From NCBI RefSeq assembly GCF_004300825.1, contig NZ_CP036250.1, positions 1,302,001 to 1,366,000 of the forward strand: a stretch of 64,000 nt of DNA, read 5' to 3'. Of this stretch, positions 24,290 to 32,172 are shown piece after piece. The notes beneath the pieces were generated by a model. The model worked only from the letters and a program-made list of their open reading frames with translations, made no database searches and had not been told where the DNA came from. The number at the start of each line of letters is the position of its first letter. Position 1 is the stretch's first letter. This DNA comes from Egicoccus halophilus (GTDB lineage: Bacteria; Actinomycetota; Nitriliruptoria; Nitriliruptorales; Nitriliruptoraceae). The position numbers were made by a program, and so were the translations under genes.

Positions 24290-25094
24290 CCGGCAGCGGT
24301 CGCGGGCGCTTGGCGGTGATCCCGTCCCCGGACGAGCGCCTGCGCAGCCGTCGCAGCAGCCAGGGGCCGAGGTGGCGCCGTGTCCAGCTCCATTCGGCCG
24401 CCAGCACCTCTCCTCGTGGGCGCGACGGCGGTGGCGGGAGCGGCTGCTGCCAGGCAGCGGTCGCCCCCGGGAGTCCGACGCGGTGGGCGAGGGCGGCGGC
24501 GATGCGCTCGTGGCCGGCACCGTTGGCGTGCAACCGGTCCGCGCTCCACAGCCGCGGGTCGTTGGCGACCGGCCAGGCGGCCAGATCGAGCAGCAGGGCA
24601 CCGGACCGGTCGCTGGCGTCCCGGATGTGGTCGTTGAGGGCGAGCAGGCGTCGCCGCAACGGGCGGGCCAGGGGGAGCACGGTGCCGAGGTCCGGCAGCG
24701 TGAAGCTCACCACGGTCGCCCCCGTGCGGATGAACGCCACCTGCATCGCGTGCAGGTCGTCACCGACCTCGGCCAGGTCGAGGCCGGGGCGCAGCAGGTC
24801 GTTCATGCCCGACACGACGGTCACCAGGTGCGGCCGCAGGGCGAGCGCCGGCCCCACCTGCTCGGCCCGGATCGCCGCGGTGGTGCGGCCGCGCACCGCC
24901 AGGTTGGCGTACTCGAGCCCACCACCGCGGGCGACGTCGAGATGCACGGCGAAGCGGTCGGCCCAACCCCGGTAGGCGCCCGTCCCACCGGGCGTACCGG
25001 GTGGGTCGGGCCAGGGATCGTCCATGCCCTCGGTGGTGCTGTCGCCGATGGCGACGTAGCGCCGCCACGCGCCTCCCTGGTCGCGACCGTTCAC
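24276..25094 (-). CDS. SGNH/GDSL-family hydrolase
   Basis: A probable esterase or lipase-like hydrolase of 272 residues. The catalytic blocks of the SGNH fold are visible: AIGDSTTEG (block I serine, residue about 18), NLAVRGRT (block II), VVSGMNDLL (block III asparagine) and SADRLHANGAGH (block V Asp and His). There is no signal peptide, so it is cytoplasmic, and the C-terminus is Arg-rich. The GTG start overlaps the stop of the upstream membrane-protein gene, so it is likely co-transcribed with the sugar importer; deacetylation of imported sugars is one possible role, but the substrate is unknown. Confidence 0.88.
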   Translation of the reverse strand: MNGRDQGGAWRRYVAIGDSTTEGMDDPWPDPPGTPGGTGAYRGWADRFAVHLDVARGGGLEYANLAVRGRTTAAIRAEQVGPALALRPHLVTVVSGMNDLLRPGLDLAEVGDDLHAMQVAFIRTGATVVSFTLPDLGTVLPLARPLRRRLLALNDHIRDASDRSGALLLDLAAWPVANDPRLWSADRLHANGAGHERIAAALAHRVGLPGATAAWQQPLPPPPSRPRGEVLAAEWSWTRRHLGPWLLRRLRRRSSGDGITAKRPRPLPVTRD

Positions 25095-25648
25095 GGGGCC
25101 TCGTCGTCGGCGGGTGCCCGACCCGCGTCGACCTCGTCGGCCAGGCCCACGGCGACCAGGGGGAGTGCCGCCGCGCTGACGATGGCGAAGTCACCCGCGC
25201 CGGCCAGCAGCAGCACCAGCAGGTACAGGCAGGCGGCGACGAGCGCGACGACACGCGACCACGGCCGCGAGCCGCCCGGTCGGCGCAGGGCAGCCGCACC
25301 GCCCGCGCCGAAGGCGGCGACCAGCCCGACGATCGGGTTGAGCAGCACCACCGCAGCGCCGGCGGCCACGAACAGCCCCATGGCACGCAGCACCGCCGAG
25401 GGAGCCTGTCGGTGCCGCGAACCGAAGGCCAGTACCAGGAAGGTCAGCGGCACCAGGGCGAGGCCGAACAGCAACAGTTCGGTCGGGATGGGCTGGTCCT
25501 CGTGGGACGCGGCCAGGGCGGTGACGGCCGGCCAGTAGGCGAACTGCATCACCATGCTGGCGGCCACGATCGCGAGCCAACGGCGGCGGGGAGGGATCTC
25601 CCCGCCGCCGAACAGCGTGCCCTCGTTGCTCGTGCGCGAACGCGGCAC
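25091..25648 (-). CDS. Integral membrane protein of unknown function
   Basis: A 185-residue protein with about five membrane helices (roughly residues 24-46, 58-76, 88-112, 130-148, 152-170), an N-terminal cytoplasmic stretch with PPRRRW and an acidic C-terminus. No family motif was recognised. It begins three bases after the importer permease stop and overlaps the SGNH gene (GTGA). It is therefore part of the same transcript as the sugar importer. Confidence 0.75.
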   Translation of the reverse strand: MPRSRTSNEGTLFGGGEIPPRRRWLAIVAASMVMQFAYWPAVTALAASHEDQPIPTELLLFGLALVPLTFLVLAFGSRHRQAPSAVLRAMGLFVAAGAAVVLLNPIVGLVAAFGAGGAAALRRPGGSRPWSRVVALVAACLYLLVLLLAGAGDFAIVSAAALPLVAVGLADEVDAGRAPADDEAP

Positions 25649-25651
25649 CGA

Positions 25652-26602
25652 CTACCCCTTCACGGCCCCTGCGGTCAGGCCACGGACGAAGAAGCGCTGC
25701 AGGGAGAAGAACACGACCATCGGCAGCGCCATGGTCACGAACGCCGCCGCGGGCAGGATGTGCCGGTTCTGTCCGAAGGCGCCCTGCAGGTCGGCCAACG
25801 CCACCTGCAGCACCCGCACGTCCGGGGTGCCGCCGAGGAACACCAGGGCGACGAGCAGGTCGTTCCAGACCCACAGGAACTGCAGGGTCGCGAACGCGGC
25901 GATCGCCGGCACGGACAGCGGCACGATCAGCCGGGTGAAGATCTGCATGTGCGAGGCGCCGTCGACCCGTGCCGACTCGATGATCGAGGACGGCAGCGAA
26001 CCGACGTAGTTGCGCAGCAGGTAGATCGCCAGCGGGAGGCCGAAGCCCGTGTGGGCCAGCCACATGGCCGGGAAACTGCCCTGCAGTTGCAGCGCCGGGA
26101 AGATCGTGATGCCGAACACCTCCATCCCGCTCTGGTACAGGCGCAGGACCGGGATCAGCGCCACGTGCAGCGGCACCGCGATCAGGGCGACGACTCCCAC
26201 GAACAGCAGGTAGCGGCCCTTGAACTGCATCCAGGAGAAGGCGTAGGCGGCGAACAGCGCGATGGTGATCGGGATGATCGTCGCCGGGATGGTCACCGCG
26301 AGGCTGTTGACGAAGGCAGCCCCGAACCCGCGGGCCTGGCCGAGCACGGTGGCGTAGTTGTCGATCGTCCACTGGTTCTCGGCGAAGGGGCGGACGAAGG
26401 CGGTCCACCAGCCCTCGGCGTTGATGTACTCCCGGGTGCGGAACGACGAGATGAACAGGCCGACGGTCGGTACCAGCCAGATCGCGACGATGGCGATCAC
26501 GGCGATGCGCACGAACCAGCCGCTGTCGGAGGACTTCGTGCCGGTGGGGCTCGGCGCGGCGGTCGAGCCGGTCTCCGTGTCCGGGGCGGTGGCGGTGCTC
26601 AT
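25652..26602 (-). CDS. Sugar ABC transporter permease 2 (CebG/MalG type)
   Basis: Inner-membrane permease of a carbohydrate importer of the CUT1 family. The 316-residue product starts at an ATG that overlaps the previous permease stop (26599-26602). Six membrane helices are visible, and the EAA loop that contacts the ATPase reads SSIIESARVDGASHMQIFTR, followed by LIVPLSVPAIAAFATLQFLW. No ATPase gene is present here. Such importers commonly share one MsiK-type ATPase encoded elsewhere, as in Streptomyces CebEFG. The nearby CebR-type operator and beta-glucosidase suggest cellobiose or cellotriose as substrate. Confidence 0.92.
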   Translation of the reverse strand: MSTATAPDTETGSTAAPSPTGTKSSDSGWFVRIAVIAIVAIWLVPTVGLFISSFRTREYINAEGWWTAFVRPFAENQWTIDNYATVLGQARGFGAAFVNSLAVTIPATIIPITIALFAAYAFSWMQFKGRYLLFVGVVALIAVPLHVALIPVLRLYQSGMEVFGITIFPALQLQGSFPAMWLAHTGFGLPLAIYLLRNYVGSLPSSIIESARVDGASHMQIFTRLIVPLSVPAIAAFATLQFLWVWNDLLVALVFLGGTPDVRVLQVALADLQGAFGQNRHILPAAAFVTMALPMVVFFSLQRFFVRGLTAGAVKG

Positions 26603-27741
26603 CGGATCTCCTCCTCGGCGCGGAAGCGCTTGACGTTCCAGACCATGACCGGGATGACGAGCACGAACAGCATCGTGGCGATGGCCGCGCCCTGTCCCTG
26701 GTCGCGGAAGGTGAACGACCACCGGATCATGCGCTCGGCGATGACCTCGGTGCCGTCACGGCCACCGGTCATGACCCACACGATGTCGAAGATCTTGAGC
26801 ACGTTGATGATCATCGTGGTCGTGACCACCACGATCGCCGACATGATCGAGGGCACGATGATGCGGGCGAAGACCTGCAGTTCGCTGGCCCCGTCGATCC
26901 GTGCGGCCTCGATGATGTCCTCGGGAACGCCCTTGATCGCCGCCGAGAGGATCACCATGGCGAAGCCGGTCTGCATCCAGACCATGATGATCATCAGGAA
27001 GAAGTTGTTCCAGGGATAGACCGAGGTCCACGCGACCGGGTCGCGACCGAGGGCGACCATCAGCCCGTTCAGCAGGCCCGTCTGGTTGCCGAAGGCCTGG
27101 AAGTCGTAGACGAAGCCCCACACGACGCTGGCGCCCACGAACGAGATCGCCATCGGCAGGAAGATGAGCGACTTCGCCAGCGACTCGCCCCGGCGGAGTC
27201 GGTCGGCGAGCACGGCGAAGACCAGGCCGATGCTGACGGCGAGCGCGGGGACGACGATCATCCACATCAGCGTGTTGACGACCGAGCGTCGCAGGGAACC
27301 GTCGCTCCAGATGTTGGCGAAGTTGCCGGCACCGACGAAATCGGTGCCGTTCGGGCCCTGGAAGCCGAGGATGATGGTCCGGATGGCCGGATAGAGCAGG
27401 AAGATCCCGAGCAGCACCAGCGCCGGGCCCACGTACATCCAGGGTCGCACCGTCTCCTGCAGACGCAGCGGGAGGCCGTCGGTGACCCGGTCGAGCAGCA
27501 GGAACATCGCGAACACGCCGACGACGCCCACCAGCAGTGCGACGGCGACCACGAAGGCGCGGTTGGCCTCGGTCGTGCGCATCCACTCGAAGGCCGTCAA
27601 CGCGATGAAGGCGGTCAGGACCAGCAGGCCGATCCCGATCGCGAGCTTCTTCGGATCGGACGCCTGACCCGGTACGACCGGTGAGGCGTCGGTGTCCTCG
27701 TCCTCCACCTGGGTGGTCGGTGGTGGGGGTGTCGTCGTCAC
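26599..27741 (-). CDS. Sugar ABC transporter permease 1 (CebF/MalF type)
   Basis: Partner permease of the CUT1 importer, 380 residues. The start is placed at GTG 27741 because GGGAGG lies upstream. The N-terminus (about residues 1-45) is Thr/Pro-rich and acidic, then two extra helices precede the six-helix permease core, as in MalF-type proteins. The EAA loop reads EDIIEAARIDGASELQVFAR, followed by IIVPSIMSAIVVVTTTMIIN. It overlaps permease 2 by ATGA. A 155-bp gap with a strong hairpin separates it from the binding-protein gene. Confidence 0.92.
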   Translation of the reverse strand: MTTTPPPPTTQVEDEDTDASPVVPGQASDPKKLAIGIGLLVLTAFIALTAFEWMRTTEANRAFVVAVALLVGVVGVFAMFLLLDRVTDGLPLRLQETVRPWMYVGPALVLLGIFLLYPAIRTIILGFQGPNGTDFVGAGNFANIWSDGSLRRSVVNTLMWMIVVPALAVSIGLVFAVLADRLRRGESLAKSLIFLPMAISFVGASVVWGFVYDFQAFGNQTGLLNGLMVALGRDPVAWTSVYPWNNFFLMIIMVWMQTGFAMVILSAAIKGVPEDIIEAARIDGASELQVFARIIVPSIMSAIVVVTTTMIINVLKIFDIVWVMTGGRDGTEVIAERMIRWSFTFRDQGQGAAIATMLFVLVIPVMVWNVKRFRAEEEIR

Positions 27742-27843
27742 GGTTTCCCTCCCATGCAGCCGCATTCGCACGCTAGCCAGTCGTGCCGCCGTCGTCTCGG
27801 TTGCCCCCGCTGCCGGTGGACCTCCGCCTCGACGGCTCGGACG

Positions 27844-27881
27844 CGAGCGGGGGGTGCCGCGACCGCGACACCCCCCGCTCG
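27844..27881 (-). terminator. Hairpin between binding-protein and permease genes
   Basis: A 13-bp perfect stem (27844-27856 with 27869-27881) closes a 12-base loop, 15 bp after the stop of the solute-binding protein. Such hairpins between binding-protein and permease genes usually act as partial terminators or 3' mRNA stabilisers, giving more binding protein than permease. It has no T tract on the minus strand. Confidence 0.75.
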
Positions 27882-27896
27882 TACGACCCGGCCGGG

Positions 27897-29243
27897 TCAG
27901 TCGGCCGGCCAGCTGTTCTCCACGTCGGCGAACAGCGACTCGATGTCGCCGCCGCGCATCCACTCGTTCATGGCGGTCCAGAACGACCCGGAGCCGACCT
28001 GCGGCGGCATGAGGTCCGAGGCGTCGAAGCGCGCCGTGCCCTCACGCAGAGCGGTCAGGGTGTTGTCGGCCGCGGTCGCGACGACCTCGTCCTCGTAGCA
28101 GTCCGCCGTGGTGTTGACGTTCGGCGAGATGCGGGCGACCTCGGCGAAGCTGCCCTGGGCGCACTGGGCCTCCTCGCCGGTGAACACCTCGATGAACTCG
28201 CGCACCTCGGGACGGTCCTCGAAGACGACCGCCAGCTCACCGGCGATCAGCGCGCCGTCGTTGCCGTCGATGCTCGGGAACGGGAAGACGCCGTAGTCGG
28301 TGTTGAACTCCGCCCCGTCGGGGAAGAAGTTGGTGATGAAGGACGCCTGCCGGTGCAGCAGGGCGTCGGGCTCGTCACCGATGATGGCGGCGGGTGCGTC
28401 GCGGAAGTCGATGTCGGGGATGGCCTGGCGGCCGCCGACGACGAAGCCCTCACCGGAGAGGATCTCGTCGAAGGTCTCCGCGGCCCCGACGATCTCCGGG
28501 TCGTCGAAGGCCACCTCGTTCTCGACCCAACCGTCGTAGACGTCGGTGCCGGCCTGGCGCAGGACGATGTCCTCCATCCAGTCCGTGGCGGGCCATCCGG
28601 TGGCGTCGTCGGAGCCGGTCCCGATCGCCCAGGGCGTGTAGCCGTCGGCGACCATCTGCTCGGAGAGGGCGATCAGGTCGTCCCAGGTCTCCGGGATCTC
28701 GTACCCCTCGGCCTCGAAGACCGGGACGTTGTACCAGACCAACGACTTGTAGTTGACGTTGGTCGGGATGCCGTAGTGCTCGCCCTCGTACTCGCCGAGC
28801 GAGATCAGGTACTCGCCGAAACGCTCCTCGAGGTCGGCGATGTCGAAGCCCATCGACTCGAGCGAGATGGCGTTGCCCTGCTCGGCCTGGTCGACGACCG
28901 CACCGGGCTGCGGGTAGATCGCGATGTCGGGCGGGTTGCCCCCGTCGACGCGGATCTGGATCTGCGACTCGAACTGGTCCGAGCCCTCGTAGACGGCGTT
29001 GGCGCCGGTCGGCTCGTTGAAGTACTCCTGGATGACGGCGTTGATCGCGTCACCCTCGACGCTGGTCGGCGCGCCGAAGATGGACACCTCGGTGCCGGCG
29101 AGCTCGTCGCCGCCCTCTTCGCCGCCATTGCCGTTGCCGTTGCCGTTGCCGGTCGCCGTCTCCCCGTCACCGTCGCCACCACAGGCGGCGAGCACAAGCG
29201 CGGACGCGGCCATCGCCGCGGCCAACCTCTTCGAATGACGCAT
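27897..29243 (-). CDS. Sugar ABC transporter solute-binding lipoprotein (CebE type)
   Basis: Extracellular binding protein of the importer, 448 residues. It has a lipoprotein signal peptide (residues 1 to about 21) ending in the lipobox LAAC, then a flexible stretch of Gly-Asn repeats and acidic residues, then the CUT1 solute-binding fold. Typical pieces are TEVSIFGAPTSVEGDAINAV, GGNPPDIAIYPQPGAVVDQA and YKSLVWYNVPVFEAEGYEIP. The open frame continues far upstream on this strand through the glucosidase gene, but ATG 29243 is the true start because the signal peptide begins there. Transcription starts from the operator-bearing gap shared with the beta-glucosidase. Confidence 0.92.
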   Translation of the reverse strand: MRHSKRLAAAMAASALVLAACGGDGDGETATGNGNGNGNGGEEGGDELAGTEVSIFGAPTSVEGDAINAVIQEYFNEPTGANAVYEGSDQFESQIQIRVDGGNPPDIAIYPQPGAVVDQAEQGNAISLESMGFDIADLEERFGEYLISLGEYEGEHYGIPTNVNYKSLVWYNVPVFEAEGYEIPETWDDLIALSEQMVADGYTPWAIGTGSDDATGWPATDWMEDIVLRQAGTDVYDGWVENEVAFDDPEIVGAAETFDEILSGEGFVVGGRQAIPDIDFRDAPAAIIGDEPDALLHRQASFITNFFPDGAEFNTDYGVFPFPSIDGNDGALIAGELAVVFEDRPEVREFIEVFTGEEAQCAQGSFAEVARISPNVNTTADCYEDEVVATAADNTLTALREGTARFDASDLMPPQVGSGSFWTAMNEWMRGGDIESLFADVENSWPAD

Positions 29244-29439
29244 TGCTGTCGACCTTCTTCCGTGCGGCATCCGGGGACGCCGCTGGATCTGGGACCACTC
29301 GCTCTCCCTCCGAGCGGGCGGGTAGGTCGGAGCGGGCCAACCTACGACTGCCACCGTAGGGTACGTGACGACCTGCCGTGATCCGTTTGTAACATTCCGC
29401 CCGTCGGTGCGCGCCGACGGGCGTCCCGCTCGGTCGGCG

Positions 29440-29468
29440 TTGACAAGGGCCGGTCCGCCCACGAAGAT
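29440..29468 (+). promoter_or_regulatory. Predicted promoter of the beta-glucosidase gene
   Basis: A perfect TTGACA (29440-29445) is followed after 17 bp by GAAGAT (29463-29468), which keeps the important A2, A5 and T6 of a -10 box. The CebR-type operator begins at the next base, covering the expected transcription start, so repressor binding would block initiation. Confidence 0.6.
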
Positions 29469-29484
29469 GTGGGAGCGCTCCCAC
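29469..29484. promoter_or_regulatory. CebR-type operator (LacI-family palindrome)
   Basis: A 16-bp perfect palindrome whose 14-base core is TGGGAGCGCTCCCA. This core is identical to the CebR box that in Streptomyces controls uptake and hydrolysis of cello-oligosaccharides. It lies between divergent genes for a CebEFG-type importer and a beta-glucosidase followed by a LacI-family regulator, which is exactly the CebR regulon layout. Confidence 0.93.
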
Positions 29485-29581
29485 GCCGTTTGCGGTGTCG
29501 GGAGCGTCGTGGCGCCCGGGGACGTTGCACGTCCGGGGCGGCGAACCGGCCCGACCGACCGTGCGAGCGCGGCGGGCCCAC

Positions 29582-29602
29582 GGCGAGGGCAGCGCCCTCG
29601 CC
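29582..29602 (+). other. Leader hairpin before the beta-glucosidase gene
   Basis: A 9-bp perfect stem GGCGAGGGC/GCCCTCGCC with a three-base loop ends 22 bp before the ATG and 12 bp before the ribosome site AGGAGC. It could shape the 5' leader of the mRNA. No function is known. Confidence 0.6.
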
Positions 29603-29624
29603 GACGTTGACGACAGGAGCCTGC

Positions 29625-31007
29625 ATGACGTTCGACGCCGACCGCCTGCCCGGCCTGCGCTTCGGGGTCGCGACCTCGAGCTACCAGATCGAGGGTGCCA
29701 CCGACGTCGACGGACGGGGGGACTCCATCTGGGACGTCTTCGGACGCGTCCCCGGTGCGATCGCCGACGGCGACACCGGCGAGCCGGGCTGCGACCACTA
29801 CCACCGGCTCGAGGAGGACCTCGACCTGCTGGCGTGGCTCGGGGTCGACGCCTACCGGTTCTCGATCGCCTGGCCGCGCGTGCTGCCCGACGGTCAGCGG
29901 CTCGAGCCGCGCGGCCTGGCGTTCTACGACCGTCTCGTCGACGGGCTGCTGGCGCGCGGGATCACCCCCCTGGCGACCCTGTACCACTGGGACCTCCCGC
30001 AGGCGCTCGAGACGGCCGGCGGCTGGGCACAGCGGTCGATCGTCGACGCGTTCGCGACCTATGCCCGCATCGTCACCGAGCACCTCGGCGACCGGGTGCG
30101 CGACTGGTCGACGCTCAACGAACCCTGGTGCTCCGCCTTCCTCGGCTACGACGTCGGCGTCCACGCACCGGGCGTGCGCAGCCCCCGTCGTGCCGTCGCC
30201 GCGACCCATCATCTCCTGCTCGCCCACGGCCGCGGGTCGCGGGTCATGCGCGAGGTGCTCGGCGACGGGGCGAACATCGGCATCGTGCTCAACCCGGCTC
30301 CGGTGCGTCCCGCCTCCGACGCGGCCGAGGACCACGCCGCCGCGGCGCTCGGCGACGCGATCCGCAACCGCGTCTGGACCGATCCGTTGTTCCGTGGGAT
30401 CTATCCCGACGAGGTCCTCGCCGCCTGGGAGCCCATCGCCGACCTGCCCGCCCTGCACCGCGACGGTGACCTCGAGGAGATCGCCGCCCCCGTCGACCTG
30501 CTCGGCCTCAACTACTACACGCCGGTCTACATCGGTGCACGCAGCCAAGGCCACGACGGTGGGACGCCCGCCGGCCCCGGACAGGACGAACTCGTCGAAC
30601 TGCCCGGCCCGGAGCCCACCAGCGAGATGGGCTGGACGATCGACGCCAGCGGCCTGTACGACCTGCTCGTGCGTCTGCACGCCGACTACGGCGTGCCCAT
30701 GGCGATCACCGAGACCGGCGGGGCGTTCCCCGACGTCCCCGACGCCGAGGGCCGCGTCGACGACCACGACCGCATCAGCTACCTCGACCGCCACCTCGAG
30801 GCCTTCGCACAGGCGGCCCAGGACGGCGTCGACCTGCGGGCGTTCTACGTCTGGACGCTGCTCGACAACTTCGAGTGGGCCGAGGGGTACAAGCGCACGT
30901 TCGGCATCGTGCGGGTCGACCGGGACACGCTCGAGCGCACGCCGAAGGCCTCCGCGCACTGGTACCGCGAGCTGCTGGCGTCCCGGTCGGGTTCGGCTCC
31001 GCGGTGA
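29625..31007 (+). CDS. Glycoside hydrolase family 1 beta-glucosidase
   Basis: Cytoplasmic enzyme that splits cellobiose or other beta-glucosides after import. The 460-residue product has family length and begins with FGVATSSYQIEGATDVDGRG and SIWDVF, the GH1 N-terminal signature. The acid/base glutamate is E166 in TLNEPW. The nucleophile is E363 in ITETGG. Most GH1 enzymes read ITENG there, so N364 is replaced by Thr, which is unusual though both catalytic acids remain. WTLLDNFEWAEGYKRTFGIV near the end is also typical. AGGAGC precedes the ATG. The LacI regulator follows with a GTGA overlap. Confidence 0.94.
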   Translation: MTFDADRLPGLRFGVATSSYQIEGATDVDGRGDSIWDVFGRVPGAIADGDTGEPGCDHYHRLEEDLDLLAWLGVDAYRFSIAWPRVLPDGQRLEPRGLAFYDRLVDGLLARGITPLATLYHWDLPQALETAGGWAQRSIVDAFATYARIVTEHLGDRVRDWSTLNEPWCSAFLGYDVGVHAPGVRSPRRAVAATHHLLLAHGRGSRVMREVLGDGANIGIVLNPAPVRPASDAAEDHAAAALGDAIRNRVWTDPLFRGIYPDEVLAAWEPIADLPALHRDGDLEEIAAPVDLLGLNYYTPVYIGARSQGHDGGTPAGPGQDELVELPGPEPTSEMGWTIDASGLYDLLVRLHADYGVPMAITETGGAFPDVPDAEGRVDDHDRISYLDRHLEAFAQAAQDGVDLRAFYVWTLLDNFEWAEGYKRTFGIVRVDRDTLERTPKASAHWYRELLASRSGSAPR

Positions 31008-32059
31008 GCCAGCCGCCCACGCCGCGCCCGACCGCCCCGACGCTGCAGGAGGTCGCCCGGGCGGCGGGGGTGTCGCGCTCGACCGTCAGCCGCGTCGTCA
31101 CCGGCTCCCCCCGCGTGTCGGCGGAGGCGCGTCGGGCGGTCGAGGAGGCGGTGGCGCGACTCGGCTACGTGCCCAACCGCGCCGCCCGCTCGTTGGCCAC
31201 CCGCCGGACCGGCACCATCGCGCTCGTGGTACGCGAACCGGAGTCGCGCGTCTTCGACGAGCCGTTCTTCGCCGGCATCGTCCGAGCCGTCAGCAGCGCG
31301 GTCGCCCGCACCGAGCTGCAACTCGTGCTGCTGCTCGCCGCCGCCGATCCGCAGCTCGACCCCGACGGCTCCCGCGAGCGCGACCGCATCGAGCGCTATC
31401 TCACCGGCGGCCACGCCGACGGTGCCCTGCTGCTCTCGCTGCACGGCGACGACCCACTGCCGCAGCGGCTGCACGCGCACGGCGTGCCGGTCGTGCTCGG
31501 TGGTCGGCCGATCGACGACCAGTTGCCCGTGTCCTGGGTCGACGTCGACAACCTCGGCGGTGCCGAGCTCGCCACGACCCACCTGCTCGCCGGCGGCCGC
31601 CGGCACGTCGGTGCGCTCGCCGGCCCGCCCGACATGGTGGCCGCACGCGACCGGCTGACCGGCTTCCGTCGCGCCCGGGCCGCGGCCGGCCTGCCCGAGG
31701 CGCCGACGCTCGAGGCCGTCGGGGACTTCACCCGCGAGGGCGGGGCGCGGGCCATGAGGACGCTGCTCGCGCGCGAACCCGACCTCGACGGCGTGGTGGC
31801 GGCCTCCGACCTCGCGGCCGTCGGTGCCCTGCAGGCGCTGGCGGCCGTTGGCCGGCGGGTGCCCGAGGACGTGGCCGTGGTCGGGTTCGACGACTCGCTG
31901 GTCGCCGCCTCCGCCCAGCCGCCGCTGACCACGGTCCGGCAGCCGATCGACCAGATGGGTGGTCGCCTGGTCGAGCTGCTGTGCGCCCGCCTGGCCGGCG
32001 AGTCCGCGCCCCGGCACGTCGTGCTGCCCACCGAGCTCGTCGTCCGCCACTCGACCTGA
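31004..32059 (+). CDS. LacI-family transcriptional repressor (CebR-like)
   Basis: Likely repressor of the importer and beta-glucosidase. The 351-residue product starts at a GTG overlapping the glucosidase stop. The N-terminal helix-turn-helix (about residues 11-30) reads TLQEVARAAGVSRSTVSRVV, followed by the hinge helix LGYVPNRAARSLATRRTG. The rest is the periplasmic-binding-like sensor domain, ending in DVAVVGFDDSLVAASAQPPL and TTVRQPIDQMG. The perfect CebR box at 29469-29484 is its expected target. The inducer in the CebR group is cellobiose or cellotriose. Autoregulation is implied since it is co-transcribed with the glucosidase. Confidence 0.92.
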   Translation: MSQPPTPRPTAPTLQEVARAAGVSRSTVSRVVTGSPRVSAEARRAVEEAVARLGYVPNRAARSLATRRTGTIALVVREPESRVFDEPFFAGIVRAVSSAVARTELQLVLLLAAADPQLDPDGSRERDRIERYLTGGHADGALLLSLHGDDPLPQRLHAHGVPVVLGGRPIDDQLPVSWVDVDNLGGAELATTHLLAGGRRHVGALAGPPDMVAARDRLTGFRRARAAAGLPEAPTLEAVGDFTREGGARAMRTLLAREPDLDGVVAASDLAAVGALQALAAVGRRVPEDVAVVGFDDSLVAASAQPPLTTVRQPIDQMGGRLVELLCARLAGESAPRHVVLPTELVVRHST

Positions 32060-32172
32060 CGTCGACGTCGGCAACGGGACGTGGTCGCTCGCCCGTGTGG
32101 CACGGTGGCGCCAGCGGCCAGCACGCGGAACGCTTGCTGTAGCTCGCGCTCCATCTGCCAAGGACGACGACC

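Larger units (their letters stand above)
29244..29624. other. 381-bp divergent control region of the cellobiose-type genes
   Basis: No gene fits here. It holds, from left to right: the leader of the importer; an inverted repeat CCTACG...CGTAGG (29341-29346/29355-29360); a T-rich patch around 29388; a -35/-10 pair for the + strand; the CebR-type palindrome; and a GGCGAGGGC hairpin just before the glucosidase. No certain promoter for the minus-strand importer was found. Confidence 0.7.

Noticed and set aside
29244-30959. Very long open frame on the minus strand that extends the sugar-binding protein upstream to more than 1000 residues
   Set aside because: It is the antisense shadow of the GH1 gene in G+C-rich DNA; the true protein begins at ATG 29243 with a complete lipoprotein signal peptide.
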